Part shown: positions 1 to 12,467 of the stretch, one piece after another
Position numbering within the stretch: the first letter of the stretch is position 1
Layout: every line of letters starts with the position of its first letter
Origin: Bordetella parapertussis
GTDB lineage: Bacteria; Pseudomonadota; Gammaproteobacteria; Burkholderiales; SG8-39
NCBI GenBank assembly: GCA_945862265.1
Contig: CAMAXP010000036.1
Span: 1-47,123 of the forward strand
DNA length: 47,123 nucleotides
Reading direction: 5' to 3'
Made by a program: the position numbers and the translations under genes
The notes under the pieces: model-generated
The model's input: the letters and a program-made list of their open reading frames with translations, nothing else
The model's database searches: none
What the model was told of the DNA's origin: nothing

Positions 1-414
1 GCAGTTAAGCTCGTCGCGGTCCTCCGGGGACTGCAGCCTTTCGCGCTCAGGGGCCGGCTCGTTGTTGATGAGGTACGGCTTGATCGAGTGGTACTGCTTG
101 AAGAACTGCGTCATGTCGACGATCAGGTCGCGGATCACAGGCAGCCCGGGCAGCGGGCACAGCGTGACGTGCTCTGGCAGGTCGGCCAGCTTGGTGATGC
201 AGGCGAGGCCGTTCTTGCCGTTGATGTTCATTGCGTCGGAACCGCATACACCCTCGCGGCAGGAACGCCTGTAAGACACCGAGTCATCCTCGGACTTGAT
301 GCGCATCAGCGCATCAAGCAGCATGCGGTCGGTCGGTTCCAGCGCAATCTCGTAGTCCTGCATGCGCGGGGCGGAATCCCTGTCGGGGTCGTATCTGTAA
401 ATGCTGAATCGCAT
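1..414 (-). CDS. sdhB: Succinate dehydrogenase iron-sulfur subunit SdhB (partial, C-terminus beyond window)
   Basis: Electron-transfer subunit of complex II, passing electrons from the SdhA flavin through Fe-S clusters to the membrane quinone site. The first 138 codons are present, reading leftwards from ATG at 414. The N-terminus (MRFSIYRYDPD) is typical, and the [2Fe-2S] loop is visible as CREGVCGSDA followed by NGKNGLAC. The later [3Fe-4S]/[4Fe-4S] half is cut off by the window edge. It starts 15 nt after the sdhA stop, so it is the last visible gene of the sdhC-D-A-B operon. In related genomes sdhE and gltA often follow, but they lie outside this window. Identification is firm. Confidence 0.96.
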   Translation of the reverse strand, partial: MRFSIYRYDPDRDSAPRMQDYEIALEPTDRMLLDALMRIKSEDDSVSYRRSCREGVCGSDAMNINGKNGLACITKLADLPEHVTLCPLPGLPVIRDLIVDMTQFFKQYHSIKPYLINNEPAPERERLQSPEDRDELNC

Positions 415-429
415 GGTTCTTGTCGTCCT

Positions 430-2199
430 TTAGTACGCCCGGACCTTCGGCTCGAATTCCTCGACCGAAAGCGGTTTCTGGTGCACGGGCTTGTAGTCGA
501 GCCGGTTGCCTTCCTTGAACCACAGCGTGTGCTTCATCCAGTTCTTGTCATCGCGGTTCGGGAAGTCCTCGCGCGCCTGCGCGCCGCGGGACTCCTGCCT
601 CGCCTCGGCCGACACCACCGTGGACATGGCTGTCTCAACGAGGTTGTCGAGCTCCAGCGCTTCGATGCGTGCCGTATTGAAAACCTTGGACTTGTCCGAG
701 ATGTAGATACGGCTCGCCCGCTCGGCGATTTCCTTCATCTTGCTTACGCCTTCTTTGAGCATGTCCGGGAAGCGGAACACACCGCAATGGGCCTGCATCG
801 ACTTGCGCAGGTCGTTGCCGACGTCGAACACCCGCTCGCCGGACATCGCCGAATCGAGGCGCGCGAGGCGCGAGAGCGAGTAGTCCCCCGCGTCTTTCGG
901 CAGGTCGCGATGGGCCAGCGGCTGCCGGCGGACTTCCGCCACCGCGCTTTCTCCTCCGGCCTTGCCGAATACGACGAGGTCCAGCAGGGAGTTCGTGCCG
1001 AGGCGGTTCGCGCCATGGACGGACACGCAGGCGCACTCGCCGACCGCAAACAGGCCGGGCACGGGCACTTCAGGATTGCCGTTTTTCGGCACGACCACCT
1101 GCCCAAGGTAGTTGGTCGGGATGCCGCCCATCTGGTAATGCACGGTAGGCACCACCGGGATCGGGTCCTTGATCGGATCGACGTTGGCGAACTTGATCGC
1201 GATTTCGCGAATCCCCGGGAGGCGCAGGTTGATGACGTCCGGCCCGAGGTGGTCCAGCTTGAGCAGCAGGTGATCGGCGTCCTTGCCGCACCCGCGCCCC
1301 TCCTTGATCTCGGTGGTCATCGCGCGCGACACGACGTCGCGGCTGGCGAGGTCCTTGGCGTTGGGCGCGTAGCGCTCCATGAAACGCTCGCCGTCCTTGT
1401 TCAGCAGGTATCCGCCCTCGCCCCGCACGCCTTCGGTGATCAGCACGCCTGCACCAGCGACACCCGTGGGGTGGAACTGCCAGAACTCCATGTCCTCCAT
1501 CGGGATGCCCGCGCGGGCGGCCATGCCGATCCCGTCGCCGGTGTTGATGAAGGCGTTGGTGCTGGCCGAATAAATGCGCCCGCCTCCGCCGGTGGCGAGG
1601 ATCGTCGACTTGCCCTGCAGGATCATGACCTCGCCGGTTTCCATCTCCATGGCGACCACGCCGCACACCGCGCCCTCGGAATCCCGCACGAGGTCCAGCG
1701 CCATCCACTCGATGAAGAACTGCGTGTTGACCTTGACGTTGTTCTGGTAGAGGGTGTGCAGCATTGCATGCCCCGTACGGTCCGCGGCTGCGCAGGAGCG
1801 CATCGCCATCTTCGCGCTGCCGTAGTCCTGGGTGTGGCCGCCGAACGGGCGCTGGTAGATCTTGCCGTTCTCAAGGCGGTCGAAGGGCATGCCCATGTGC
1901 TCGAGTTCGACCACGACCTCCACGGCCCGCCGGCACATGTATTCGATCGCGTCCTGGTCGCCGAGGTAGTCGGCGCCCTTGACCGTGTCGTACATGTGCC
2001 AGTGCCAGTTGTCCTCGCTCGAGTTCGCCAGCGGTGCGGCAATGCCGCCCTGCGCAGCGACCGTATGGGACCGAGTCGGGAATACCTTCGAGAGCACCGC
2101 GACCTTCATTCCTGCACGGGCGAGCTCCAGCGAAGCGCGCATGCCGGAACCACCTGCGCCGACGACGACGGCGTCAAACCTTCTTACGGGAAGCGACAC
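430..2199 (-). CDS. sdhA: Succinate dehydrogenase flavoprotein subunit SdhA
   Basis: Catalytic subunit of complex II, oxidising succinate to fumarate at the cytoplasmic face of the membrane. It has 589 residues, the usual length. The sequence shows the N-terminal FAD-binding fold ([13 protein letters not shown], about residues 10-23), the covalent FAD-histidine segment SHTVAAQGG near residue 45, the substrate-site motif FHPTG, and [18 protein letters not shown] near residue 400. The C-terminal segment [19 protein letters not shown] is characteristic of proteobacterial SdhA. The ATG at 2199 lies 4 nt after the sdhD stop, so the genes are one operon. A long open frame on the opposite strand is a GC-rich shadow. 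Confidence 0.98.
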   Translation of the reverse strand: MSLPVRRFDAVVVGAGGSGMRASLELARAGMKVAVLSKVFPTRSHTVAAQGGIAAPLANSSEDNWHWHMYDTVKGADYLGDQDAIEYMCRRAVEVVVELEHMGMPFDRLENGKIYQRPFGGHTQDYGSAKMAMRSCAAADRTGHAMLHTLYQNNVKVNTQFFIEWMALDLVRDSEGAVCGVVAMEMETGEVMILQGKSTILATGGGGRIYSASTNAFINTGDGIGMAARAGIPMEDMEFWQFHPTGVAGAGVLITEGVRGEGGYLLNKDGERFMERYAPNAKDLASRDVVSRAMTTEIKEGRGCGKDADHLLLKLDHLGPDVINLRLPGIREIAIKFANVDPIKDPIPVVPTVHYQMGGIPTNYLGQVVVPKNGNPEVPVPGLFAVGECACVSVHGANRLGTNSLLDLVVFGKAGGESAVAEVRRQPLAHRDLPKDAGDYSLSRLARLDSAMSGERVFDVGNDLRKSMQAHCGVFRFPDMLKEGVSKMKEIAERASRIYISDKSKVFNTARIEALELDNLVETAMSTVVSAEARQESRGAQAREDFPNRDDKNWMKHTLWFKEGNRLDYKPVHQKPLSVEEFEPKVRAY

Positions 2200-2203
2200 G
2201 CTC

Positions 2204-2548
2204 TTATCTCCAAAGGATCTGGATGGACCACGCCAGGTAGCCTGCGACAGTCAGCAGCACCAGCGTCTCTATCGACAGGCGAAGGCCCGTCGGCTTGATG
2301 TAGTCCATGATGATGTCGCGCACGCCGACCCACGCATGCCAGGCGAGGCTGGCCGCGAACAACAGCGTGGCAACGCGCATCCAGCCCTGCTTGAACAGGT
2401 CCTGCCAGACGCCATAGGTAATCGGCTGGCCCGCAAGCAACACTACCAGCAGGATGACTGTGTAGACGGCCATGATCCCGGCCGTGATGCGCTGCGCGAG
2501 CCAGTCGCGCAGGCCGTAGTGCGCCCCGGTGACGACGCGATTTACCAT
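2204..2548 (-). CDS. sdhD: Succinate dehydrogenase membrane anchor SdhD
   Basis: Small membrane anchor of complex II that, with SdhC, holds heme b and the ubiquinone site. The 114 residues contain three hydrophobic helices: [19 protein letters not shown] near 21-39, a middle one around [20 protein letters not shown], and a C-terminal one ending in AWSIQILWR. The [18 protein letters not shown] segment carries the conserved histidine and the (V/I)RD(I/V)xxDY signature. Its start overlaps the sdhC stop by 7 nt, implying translational coupling. It was assigned by signature and operon position. Low sequence conservation is normal for this family. Confidence 0.94.
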   Translation of the reverse strand: MVNRVVTGAHYGLRDWLAQRITAGIMAVYTVILLVVLLAGQPITYGVWQDLFKQGWMRVATLLFAASLAWHAWVGVRDIIMDYIKPTGLRLSIETLVLLTVAGYLAWSIQILWR

Positions 2549-2931
2549 AGCTTGGCTCCCAGGAAAGCGGTGAGCGAAAGGCTGACCACGAGCACGGCCC
2601 AGCTGCTCATACGCGCGGCCGGCAGGTCCAGGCCCTTGTTCAGGTCGAGGAAGAGGTAACGGATGCCGGCACAGAAATGGTGGCAGTAGGCCCAGATGAT
2701 GCCGAGAAGCGCGAGCTTCACGACCGGGAACCCCACGTAATGGCGCACCGACTGGAAGCCGGCCTCGGAGGCGAGGCTCCGGTCGAGCATGAACAGGAGC
2801 CAGATGCCTGACAGGAACAGCATCGCGCCACTGATCCGGTGCAGGATCGATACAAAGCCGGGCAGCGGGAGCCGGATCTGCACAAGATTGAGATAGACCG
2901 GCCTTTTCTTCTTTGCAGCGGAGTTGGACAT
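2542..2931 (-). CDS. sdhC: Succinate dehydrogenase cytochrome b556 subunit SdhC
   Basis: Heme-binding membrane subunit of complex II and first gene of sdhCDAB. I chose the ATG at 2931 (MSNSAAKKKRPVYLNL), giving 129 residues. A TTG about 60 nt upstream would add an unlikely extension. The family N-terminal motif RPVYLNLxxIRLPLPG is followed by three membrane helices. The heme-ligand signature HHFCAGIRYLFLD lies near residue 84. The gene is oriented away from the GntR regulator, with about 110 nt between the two. Confidence 0.95.
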   Translation of the reverse strand: MSNSAAKKKRPVYLNLVQIRLPLPGFVSILHRISGAMLFLSGIWLLFMLDRSLASEAGFQSVRHYVGFPVVKLALLGIIWAYCHHFCAGIRYLFLDLNKGLDLPAARMSSWAVLVVSLSLTAFLGAKLW

Positions 2932-3042
2932 GTCGACGAACCGTGTTTCAGGTGAGAGGCGTGGCTGTGCGATAAAGTTCCGCAGGCGCAGCAATTATAG
3001 CGCCGGAGCCCCGGGATTGGCGCGATTGGAGCGATCGTTCCA

Positions 3043-3765
3043 TCAACCCAACTCGCTCTTGTAAAAATAGTGATCGGTCTTGTAGAGCCCCCTGCGCCAC
3101 TCGACAGGCTTGTCCGAGTACGTATAGGAAACCCGCTCCACGGCGAGCAGGGGATGCCCCGCTGCAACGCCAAGCGCAGTCGCACTGGCCTCGTCGGCCG
3201 CGGCCGCCTTGAGCTTTTCCTCGGCGCGCACCATTCGCGTGCCGAACTGGGTTTCGAACAGGTTGTAGAGCGCGCCGCGGTGCTCGGACACGGCCGTGGC
3301 GGTCAATCCCTTGAACAGGGTGCCAGGCAGCCAGACCTCCTCGAGCACGACCGGGTCAGCGCCGAAGACCAGCAGGCGCTTGATCATGACCATCGGGTCC
3401 CCGGCCTTGAGCTCGAGCATGCGCGCGACCTCGGCGCTCGCCCGCGCGCGACGGAAATCCAGCAACTGCCGCTCCACAAGCCCCGCCTCGCCCGAGTCCG
3501 GCGCGAGCCGCAGGAACCTGAAGCGCACCTGTCGCTCGCCGTGGGTCGCAACGAAGGTACCCTTGCCCTGGCGGCGGTACACCAGGTTTTCGGCCGCGAG
3601 CTCGTCGATGGCCTTGCGCACCGTCCCTTGACTCACCTTGTAACGGCTGGCGAGGTCCATTTCGCTGGGGATCGCCTCGCCCGGGCGCCAGGCGCCGGAG
3701 CGCAGCGATTCCAGCAGCAAGGCCTTGATCTGGCGGTAAAGGGGACTGAAAGTGGGGGAACTCAC
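3043..3765 (-). CDS. GntR/HutC-family transcriptional regulator of the sdh-mdh locus
   Basis: Predicted DNA-binding regulator of 240 residues. The N-terminal winged helix (about 7-75) contains the GntR pattern [20 protein letters not shown] and a [11 protein letters not shown] wing. The rest fits a UTRA ligand-binding domain (about 90-235). The start is a GTG at 3765, because the open frame begins there and the GntR N-terminus aligns. The gene lies between sdhC (same strand) and the divergent mdh operon. Such GntR genes are a common fixture of this locus in Burkholderiales. Control of mdh-prpBC and possibly sdh is inferred from position and from the inverted repeats in the shared upstream gap. 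The effector is unknown. Confidence 0.88.
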   Translation of the reverse strand: MSSPTFSPLYRQIKALLLESLRSGAWRPGEAIPSEMDLASRYKVSQGTVRKAIDELAAENLVYRRQGKGTFVATHGERQVRFRFLRLAPDSGEAGLVERQLLDFRRARASAEVARMLELKAGDPMVMIKRLLVFGADPVVLEEVWLPGTLFKGLTATAVSEHRGALYNLFETQFGTRMVRAEEKLKAAAADEASATALGVAAGHPLLAVERVSYTYSDKPVEWRRGLYKTDHYFYKSELG

Positions 3766-3792
3766 GGGGCCGATTTGAGCACAGTTCCCCCT

Positions 3793-3839
3793 ACTCGTCT
3801 ATCTAGTGTCATATGTCTTATAAAAGACACAAGACGAGT
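3793..3839. promoter_or_regulatory. Nested inverted repeats, candidate GntR operator in the gntR-mdh divergent gap
   Basis: Three perfect inverted repeats share almost the same centre. ACTCGTCT (3793-3800) pairs with AGACGAGT (3832-3839). GTGTC (3806-3810) pairs with GACAC (3826-3830). TGTCTT (3814-3819) pairs with AAGACA (3824-3829) around ATAA. The stretch is AT-rich between two GC-rich genes and sits in the 162-nt gap between the divergent starts. GntR-family dimers bind such palindromes, so a shared operator for gntR and mdh is inferred. Confidence 0.6.
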
Positions 3840-3927
3840 TGACGAGGGGCGGCGCGGACGCTTACCATCGCGGGTTCCGAATTCCTTCCCCACCTTCGTT
3901 CCAGCAACGTTTCCCGGAGCCCCTCCC

Positions 3928-4920
3928 ATGTCCAAAGCCCCCGTTCGTGTCGCAGTCACCGGCGCCGCCGGCCAGATCGGCTATGCCCTCCTCTTTCGCA
4001 TCGCCAGCGGAGAAATGCTCGGCAAAGACCAGCCGGTCATCCTGCAGCTGCTCGAGATCCCCGACGAAAAGGCGCAGAAGGCACTGAAGGGCGTGATGAT
4101 GGAGCTCGACGACTGCGCGTTCCCCCTGCTACACGGCATGGTGGCCGCATCCGACCCGATGGTCGCGTTCAAGGATGTCGGCGTCGCCCTGCTCGTCGGC
4201 GCCCGCCCGCGCGGCCCTGGCATGGAGAGGAAGGACCTGCTCGAGGCCAACGGCAAGATCTTCTCCCCGCAGGGCCAGGCGCTCGACAAGGTCGCCAGCC
4301 GCGACGTGAAGGTGCTGGTGGTCGGCAACCCGGCCAATACGAACGCGCTGATCGCAATGAAGAACGCGCCCAGCCTGAAGCCGCAGCAGTTCACCGCGAT
4401 GATGCGCCTCGACCACAACCGCTCGCTCACGCAGATCGCGCAGAAGACCGGCAACGCGGTCTCCGACGTAAAGAAGATGACCATCTGGGGCAACCACTCG
4501 GCCACCCAGTACCCGGACGTTTTCCAGGCAGAAGTCGGCGGCAAGAAAGCCTGGCCGATGATCAACGACCAGGCCTGGCTCGAGTCGACCTTCATCCCCA
4601 CCGTGCAAAAGCGCGGTGCGGCGATCATCGAGGCGCGCGGCCTGTCCTCCGCCGCGAGCGCGGCCAACGCCGCCATCGACCACATCCGCGACTGGTCGCT
4701 CGGCACGGCCGCCGGCGACTGGGTCAGCATGGGCATCCCGTCCGACGGCAGCTACGGCATTCCCGAGGGCGTGCTCTACGGTTACCCGGTCACCTGCAAG
4801 AACGGCACCTATGAAATAGTGAAAGGCATCGAGATCAGCGAATTCAGCAGGAAGCGCATGGACGCGACCCTGCAAGAGCTGCACGAAGAGCGCGACGGCG
4901 TGAAGCACCTGTTCGGCTAA
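3928..4920 (+). CDS. mdh: Malate dehydrogenase
   Basis: NAD-dependent oxidation of malate to oxaloacetate in the cytoplasm. The ATG at 3928 opens a 330-residue protein, the size of the proteobacterial dimeric MDH group. The frame is open further upstream, but only this start gives the canonical N-terminus [21 protein letters not shown]. Visible motifs are the NAD-binding glycine loop GAAGQIG (about 11-17), [12 protein letters not shown] (about 128), MRLDHNR (about 158), and the catalytic histidine segment [11 protein letters not shown] (about 188). It is the first gene of a rightward operon with prpB starting 3 nt after its stop. An AT-rich gap with candidate GntR operators lies upstream. Confidence 0.97.
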   Translation: MSKAPVRVAVTGAAGQIGYALLFRIASGEMLGKDQPVILQLLEIPDEKAQKALKGVMMELDDCAFPLLHGMVAASDPMVAFKDVGVALLVGARPRGPGMERKDLLEANGKIFSPQGQALDKVASRDVKVLVVGNPANTNALIAMKNAPSLKPQQFTAMMRLDHNRSLTQIAQKTGNAVSDVKKMTIWGNHSATQYPDVFQAEVGGKKAWPMINDQAWLESTFIPTVQKRGAAIIEARGLSSAASAANAAIDHIRDWSLGTAAGDWVSMGIPSDGSYGIPEGVLYGYPVTCKNGTYEIVKGIEISEFSRKRMDATLQELHEERDGVKHLFG

Positions 4921-4923
4921 GCG

Positions 4924-5808
4924 ATGGCCGCCATCTCCCCGGGCGCGAAGTTCCGCGCCGCACTCAAGGAAGAGTCCCCGCTGCAGGTCATCGGGGCCAT
5001 CAATGCCTATCACGCGCTGATGGCCAAGCGCAGCGGCTTCAAGGCGATCTACCTTTCAGGCGGGGGCGTGGCCGCAGGGTCGCTGGGGCTGCCGGACCTC
5101 GGCATCTCCAACCTCGACGACGTCCTCACTGACGTGCGGCGCATCACCGACGTCTGCGACCTGCCGCTGCTGGTCGATTCGGACACGGGCTTCGGCTCGT
5201 CGGCCTTCAACGTGGCGCGCACCGTCAAGTCGCTGATCAAGTTCGGCGCGGCTGCGACCCACATCGAGGACCAGGTCGGCGCCAAGCGCTGCGGGCACCG
5301 CCCGAACAAGGAGATCGTTTCGACCCAGGAGATGGCCGACCGCATCAAGGCGGCCTGCGACGCGAAGACCGACAAGGACTTCGTCGTGATGGCGCGCACC
5401 GACGCGCTCGCCAACGAGGGCCTCGACCGCGCCATCGAGCGCGCAGTGGCCTACACCGAGGCCGGCGCCGACATGATCTTCCCCGAGGCGATGACCGAGC
5501 TCTCGATGTACCGCAAGTTCGTCGACGCGGTGAAGGTCCCGGTGCTCGCCAACATCACCGAGTTCGGCTCGACCCCGTACTTCACCGTGGAAGAACTGCG
5601 TTCGGCCGGGGTGGCGATCGCCCTTTACCCGCTGTCTGCCTTCCGCGCGATGAACAAGGCTGCCCTCAAAGTTTACGAAGGCGTACGCCGCGACGGCACC
5701 CAGAAAAACGTTGTCGACACCATGCAGACCCGCATGGAACTCTACGATTTCCTCGGCTACCACGAGTTCGAGAAGAAGCTCGACCAGCTGTTCGCAAAGG
5801 AGAAGTGA
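4924..5808 (+). CDS. prpB: 2-Methylisocitrate lyase PrpB
   Basis: Cleaves 2-methylisocitrate to pyruvate and succinate, the last step of the methylcitrate cycle. The 294 residues fit the isocitrate lyase/PEP mutase superfamily. They show [19 protein letters not shown] near residue 43, the metal-site segment LVDSDTGFG near 81, and the catalytic cysteine motif [11 protein letters not shown] near 119-129. The C-terminal lid helices ([23 protein letters not shown]) are typical of PrpB. It starts 3 nt after mdh and its stop immediately precedes the prpC ATG. That coupling with PrpC and PrpD favours methylisocitrate over oxaloacetate or another lyase substrate. Confidence 0.95.
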   Translation: MAAISPGAKFRAALKEESPLQVIGAINAYHALMAKRSGFKAIYLSGGGVAAGSLGLPDLGISNLDDVLTDVRRITDVCDLPLLVDSDTGFGSSAFNVARTVKSLIKFGAAATHIEDQVGAKRCGHRPNKEIVSTQEMADRIKAACDAKTDKDFVVMARTDALANEGLDRAIERAVAYTEAGADMIFPEAMTELSMYRKFVDAVKVPVLANITEFGSTPYFTVEELRSAGVAIALYPLSAFRAMNKAALKVYEGVRRDGTQKNVVDTMQTRMELYDFLGYHEFEKKLDQLFAKEK

Positions 5809-5809
5809 G

Positions 5810-6973
5810 ATGAGCGAAGCCCCAGCCGCCGCCCCCGCGGGCCCGAAGCCCAAGAAATCCGTAGCCCTGTCCGGCGTGACCGCCGGCAACACGGCGCTCT
5901 GCACCGTCGGCCGCACCGGCAACGACCTGCACTATCGCGGCTACGACATCCTCGACTTCGCCGACGAGGCCGAGTTCGAAGAGGTCGCCTACCTGCTCGT
6001 CCACGGCACGCTGCCGAACGCAGCCGAACTCGCCGGCTACAAGGCCAAGCTGAAGGCCCTGCGCGGCCTGCCGGCCAACCTCAAGGCGATCCTCGAATGG
6101 ATCCCGCCGTCGGCCCACCCCATGGACGTCATGCGCACGGCCGTGTCGGCAATGGGCAACCTGCTGCCCGAGAAGGACGACCACAACCTGCCGGGCGCGC
6201 GTGACATCGCCGACCAGCTGATGGCCTCCCTCGGGTCGATGCTGCTCTACTGGTACCACTACAGCCACAACGGCAAGCGCATCGAGACCGAAACCGATGA
6301 CGATTCGATCGGCGGCCACTTCCTGCACCTCCTGCACGGCAAGGCGCCCTCGGCCGAATGGGTTCGCGCGATGCATACGTCGCTCATCCTCTACGCCGAG
6401 CACGAGTTCAACGCCTCCACTTTTACCTGCCGCGTGATCGCGGGCACGGGGTCGGACATGCACAGCGCGATCTGCGGCGGCATAGGCGCGCTGCGCGGGC
6501 CGAAGCACGGCGGCGCAAACGAAGTCGCCTTCGAGGTCCAGTCGCGCTACAACGGCCCCGACGACGCGGAAGCCGACGCGATCCGCCGCATCCAGGCGAA
6601 GGAAATCGTCATCGGCTTCGGCCACCCGGTCTACACGATCGGCGACCCACGCAACAAGGTCATCAAGGAAGTCGCGCGGCGGCTGTCGAAGTCGAACCGC
6701 AGCATGAAGCTCTTCGAGATCGCCGACCGCCTCGAGGCGGTGATGTGGCGCGAGAAGAAGATGTTCGCCAACCTCGACTGGTTCAGCGCCGTCAGCTACC
6801 ACATGATCGGCATCCCGACCGCGATGTTCACGCCGATCTTCGTGATCGCGCGCACCAGCGGCTGGGCGGCGCACGTGATCGAGCAGCGCATCGACGGCAA
6901 GATCATCCGTCCCGCGGCCAACTACACCGGCCCCGAGAACATGCAGTGGGTGCCCCTCAAGAACCGCAAGTAG
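5810..6973 (+). CDS. prpC: 2-Methylcitrate synthase / citrate synthase PrpC
   Basis: Condenses propionyl-CoA (and usually acetyl-CoA) with oxaloacetate. The ATG at 5810 follows an AAGGAGAAG ribosome site and gives 387 residues, the length of type II methylcitrate synthases. The [15 protein letters not shown]-terminus is PrpC-like. Active-site segments are present: GPKHGGANE (first histidine), [13 protein letters not shown] (second histidine) and [11 protein letters not shown] (aspartate). It sits between prpB and the DUF3460 gene. The upstream in-frame extension inside prpB is not used. A separate gltA for the main TCA flux would be expected elsewhere, probably beyond sdhB. Confidence 0.95.
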   Translation: MSEAPAAAPAGPKPKKSVALSGVTAGNTALCTVGRTGNDLHYRGYDILDFADEAEFEEVAYLLVHGTLPNAAELAGYKAKLKALRGLPANLKAILEWIPPSAHPMDVMRTAVSAMGNLLPEKDDHNLPGARDIADQLMASLGSMLLYWYHYSHNGKRIETETDDDSIGGHFLHLLHGKAPSAEWVRAMHTSLILYAEHEFNASTFTCRVIAGTGSDMHSAICGGIGALRGPKHGGANEVAFEVQSRYNGPDDAEADAIRRIQAKEIVIGFGHPVYTIGDPRNKVIKEVARRLSKSNRSMKLFEIADRLEAVMWREKKMFANLDWFSAVSYHMIGIPTAMFTPIFVIARTSGWAAHVIEQRIDGKIIRPAANYTGPENMQWVPLKNRK

Positions 6974-6983
6974 GAGGTTGACC

Positions 6984-7217
6984 GTGGCCGATTCGAAGTT
7001 CTTCAAGTTCATGCGCGAACTCCTCAACATCACCGAGTACGAGTCCGAGGCCACGAAGTTCATGCGCGAGTTCATGGCGCAGCACCCCGAGGAACTCGAG
7101 TCCCAGAAGAAGGGACGCGGCGCCTGGTGGGACACGGACCCGAAGGAACGCACGGCCCCGTCCGCGGCGCGGCATTCGCCGAAGTCCGGCGGCGCCGAGC
7201 ACACCTTCCGGGCCTGA
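6984..7217 (+). CDS. DUF3460 family small protein
   Basis: Small cytoplasmic protein of 77 residues and unknown function. The core FKFMRELLNITEYESEATKFMREFM, then HPEELESQKKGRGAWWDTDP, matches the DUF3460 pattern as I know it: a short helical protein with a conserved (A/L)WWD motif, restricted mainly to Burkholderiales. I chose the GTG at 6984 because a perfect GGAGG lies 6 nt upstream (6973-6977), overlapping the prpC stop. A TTG two codons earlier lacks such spacing. The Ala/Ser/Pro-rich C-terminal 20 residues look unstructured. Its place between prpC and the next gene shows co-transcription, but its role is not evident. Confidence 0.8.
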   Translation: MADSKFFKFMRELLNITEYESEATKFMREFMAQHPEELESQKKGRGAWWDTDPKERTAPSAARHSPKSGGAEHTFRA

Positions 7218-7221
7218 GCGC

Positions 7222-7830
7222 TTGGCAACGGCGATCGCCCGGCACTTCGCCGGGAACCGCATCCGGTGGTCGCGCGCGATCCTCGCGCTTGCCCTCGTCT
7301 ACGTGCTGTTCGGCGCGCCGCCGGCGTTCCTCGAAGGGTGGCCCGGAGAGGCGCTGCGCCTCACCGGCTATGCGCTCATGGTCGCCGGGTGCTTGTGGCG
7401 CGTCTGGTGCCTCACCTTCATCGGCGGGACCAAGGACGGCGTGCTCACCACGACCGGGCCCTACTCCATCGTGCGCAACCCCCTTTATGTGGGAAGTTTC
7501 CTTGGCGTGATCGGATTCGGCCTCGCCGTGCGGCTGCCGCTGCTGCCGGTGGTGCTGCTGGTGATGTTCGCCGCGCTCTACCCGGCCGTCGTCGCAAACG
7601 AGGAAAAGCGCCTCGTGGAATTGTTCGGCGACACCTACCGCCGCTACCGCGACGCGACGCCCCGCTGGTTCCCGCGCTGGTCGCTCTACACCGAGCCCGA
7701 GTCCATCCCCGTGTCCCCGAAGAAAGTCCGCCAGGGGATTCTGGATGCGATGTGGTACCTCTGGGCGTACGCGTTCGTCCAGCTCCTCGACCTCCTGCAC
7801 CGGCACGGGATCGTGCCGGTGCTCTTCTGA
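7222..7830 (+). CDS. Isoprenylcysteine carboxyl methyltransferase-like integral membrane protein
   Basis: Predicted 202-residue membrane protein with helices near 15-32, 45-60 and 92-120 and a final amphipathic segment. The central [19 protein letters not shown] followed by [25 protein letters not shown] is the signature of the ICMT/PEMT/NnrU-like SAM-dependent methyltransferase superfamily: RxPxY, then EExxLxxxFGxxYxxY. The start is a TTG at 7222, 4 nt after the DUF3460 stop. The substrate is unknown, and the family covers lipids, proteins and small molecules. The gene interrupts the methylcitrate enzymes without an obvious pathway link. Confidence 0.72.
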   Translation: MATAIARHFAGNRIRWSRAILALALVYVLFGAPPAFLEGWPGEALRLTGYALMVAGCLWRVWCLTFIGGTKDGVLTTTGPYSIVRNPLYVGSFLGVIGFGLAVRLPLLPVVLLVMFAALYPAVVANEEKRLVELFGDTYRRYRDATPRWFPRWSLYTEPESIPVSPKKVRQGILDAMWYLWAYAFVQLLDLLHRHGIVPVLF

Positions 7831-7858
7831 TTCCTTTCACCAGCCCACCTCCAAGGCC

Positions 7859-9310
7859 ATGTCCGCACCTATCTCGAACGTCCGCCCCAAGCCCGAAGCC
7901 GTCCTCACCAAGATCGCCGACTACGCAACCAAGTACTCGATCAAGTCCGCCGACGCCTTCGAGACGGCCCGCTACTGCCTGATCGACACGCTGGGCTGTG
8001 GCTTCGAAGCCCTCGAATACCCGGCTTGCACCAAGCTGATGGGCCCGATCGTTCCAGGCACCGTCGTGCCCAACGGCGCCAAGGTGCCTGGCACGCAGTT
8101 CCAGCTTGACCCGGTGCAGGCGGCCTTCAACATCGGCGCGATGATCCGCTGGCTGGACTTCAACGACACCTGGCTCGCCGCCGAATGGGGCCACCCCTCG
8201 GACAACCTGGGCGGCATCCTCGCGACCGCCGATTGGCTCTCGCGCACGGCGATCGCCAACGGCAAGAAGCCGCTGCTGATGAAGGACGTCCTGGCCGGCA
8301 TGATCAAGGCGCACGAGATCCAGGGCGTGCTCGCGCTCGAGAACAGCTTCAACCGCGTCGGCCTCGACCACGTGGTACTGGTCAAGGTCGCCTCCACCGC
8401 GGTTGTGGCGAACATGATTGGCTGCACCTACGATGAAGTGGTCAACGCCGTGTCCCAGGCCTGGGTCGATGGCCAGAGCCTGCGCACCTATCGCCACGCG
8501 CCCAACACCGGCTCGCGCAAGTCCTGGGCGGCCGGCGACGCGACCAGCCGCGCAGTGCGCCTCGCATTGATCAGCAAAACCGGCGAGATGGGCTACCCCT
8601 CGGTGCTCTCGGCCAAGGGCTGGGGCTTCTACGACGTTCTGTTCAAGGGCCAGCCGTTCAAGTTCCAGCGGCCGTTCGGCTCCTACGTGATGGAGAACGT
8701 GCTGTTCAAGATCTCCTTCCCGGCCGAGTTCCACTCGCAGACCGCGGTGGAGTGCGCGATGCAGATCCACGATGCCCTCAACAAGGCGGGCAAGAAGCCC
8801 GAGGACATCAAGAAGATCACCATCCGCACGCACGAGGCCTGCATCCGCATCATCGACAAGAAGGGCCCGCTGAACAACCCGGCCGACCGCGACCACTGCA
8901 TCCAGTACATGGTGGCGGTGCCGATCCTCTTCGGCCGGCTCACGGCCGGCGACTACGAGGACTCGGTCGCCAAGGACCCGCGCATCGACGTCCTGCGCGA
9001 CAAGATCGACTGCGTGGAGGACAAGCGCTACACCAAGGACTACCACGACCCGCAAAAGCGCTCGATCGCCAACGCGCTGACGGTGGAGTTCAAGGACGGC
9101 ACGAAGATGAAGGAAATCGTCTGCGAATACCCGATCGGCCACAAGAGAAGGCGTAAGCAGGGTATGCCGGTGCTGGTGGAGAAATTCCGCACCAACCTGG
9201 CGCGACGTTTCCCGGCCAAACAGCAGGCGCGGATCCTCGACCTGTGTCTGGACGCGAAAAAGCTGCAAAATACCCCGGTCAACGAGTTCGTCGACCTGTT
9301 CGTCATCTGA
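7859..9310 (+). CDS. prpD: 2-Methylcitrate dehydratase PrpD (MmgE/PrpD family)
   Basis: Dehydrates 2-methylcitrate to 2-methyl-cis-aconitate, which an aconitase such as AcnA next door can rehydrate. The ATG at 7859 gives 483 residues, the normal PrpD length, with MmgE/PrpD landmarks: [16 protein letters not shown] near 36, [20 protein letters not shown] near 97-116, and [21 protein letters not shown] near 276. A further upstream in-frame stretch lies inside the preceding gene and is rejected. No prpF or acnD is seen, so the pathway here would be the PrpD plus ordinary aconitase version. Confidence 0.94.
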   Translation: MSAPISNVRPKPEAVLTKIADYATKYSIKSADAFETARYCLIDTLGCGFEALEYPACTKLMGPIVPGTVVPNGAKVPGTQFQLDPVQAAFNIGAMIRWLDFNDTWLAAEWGHPSDNLGGILATADWLSRTAIANGKKPLLMKDVLAGMIKAHEIQGVLALENSFNRVGLDHVVLVKVASTAVVANMIGCTYDEVVNAVSQAWVDGQSLRTYRHAPNTGSRKSWAAGDATSRAVRLALISKTGEMGYPSVLSAKGWGFYDVLFKGQPFKFQRPFGSYVMENVLFKISFPAEFHSQTAVECAMQIHDALNKAGKKPEDIKKITIRTHEACIRIIDKKGPLNNPADRDHCIQYMVAVPILFGRLTAGDYEDSVAKDPRIDVLRDKIDCVEDKRYTKDYHDPQKRSIANALTVEFKDGTKMKEIVCEYPIGHKRRRKQGMPVLVEKFRTNLARRFPAKQQARILDLCLDAKKLQNTPVNEFVDLFVI

Positions 9311-9340
9311 AAATCACCTGGCTCACCGACGGAGGCTTCA

Positions 9341-12016
<2,676 letters not shown>

Positions 12017-12049
12017 AGTAGAATTCCCGCTTCCAAGGAGAGCCAGACT

Positions 12050-12385
12050 ATGCCGCCAAGGGGAAACCGCCTCGCCTGCATGATCAAGAGCATGGACGGG
12101 TGCCAGGGGACGTTCGACGTCCATCCTGGCGCCGCAGAGAAGTCGATCGAAAAGATCGATCCCGTTTCCTGGGACAAGCCGCCGCAGAAGACGGGTATCC
12201 AGGAGGCCATGTTCACCATCATCGGCGACATGGGCATGACGGGGCAGCTGATCCGCCTGAACTCCTACCAGTGGCAGGCCGTCACCGAGGCCAAACTGGA
12301 GAAGTTCCTGTACATCTCGATCCTCTGGAGCGGCAACTGGTTCAAGGTTGTCGAGGATGCCCAGATGATGACCAAGAAGAAGTAG
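12050..12385 (+). CDS. Conserved-looking hypothetical protein downstream of acnA
   Basis: A 111-residue cytoplasmic protein I do not recognise. The start is well supported by an AAGGAGA ribosome site upstream of ATG 12050. It lies 33 nt after acnA, so it is probably the last gene of the mdh-prp-acn operon. The sequence has no membrane segment. A basic N-terminus with two cysteines (RLACMIKSMDGC) leads to the central IQEAMFTIIGDMGMTGQLIRLNSYQWQ and a lysine-rich end (MMTKKK). Hydrophobic and polar residues alternate enough for a small folded domain. Function is unknown. Confidence 0.65.
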   Translation: MPPRGNRLACMIKSMDGCQGTFDVHPGAAEKSIEKIDPVSWDKPPQKTGIQEAMFTIIGDMGMTGQLIRLNSYQWQAVTEAKLEKFLYISILWSGNWFKVVEDAQMMTKKK

Positions 12386-12400
12386 TCTTCCCGTCTGTGA

Positions 12401-12420
12401 ATGTACCTGTATCGGTACAT
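12401..12420. terminator. Inverted repeat between convergent genes, possible terminator
   Basis: ATGTACC (12401-12407) and GGTACAT (12414-12420) form a perfect 7-bp stem with a 6-nt loop, between the end of the acnA operon and the convergent CIA30 gene. No T-run follows on either strand, so a rho-independent terminator is only a weak call. Confidence 0.3.
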
Positions 12421-12467
12421 AAACTGCCTGTGGATCGGCGGATCCGCGCCGTCGCGAAAGCGATCGA

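Noticed and set aside
88..2298. Long open frame opposite sdhA (over 700 codons)
   Set aside because: Same artefact: the opposite strand encodes a full SdhA with all motifs, and the antisense peptide has none.
12401..12420. Extra binding site of the 11-bp repeat family (TGTAC core) at the end of the CIA30 gene
   Set aside because: The two TGTAC/GGTAC parts form an inverted repeat, not an 11-bp direct repeat, and there is no promoter element beside it.
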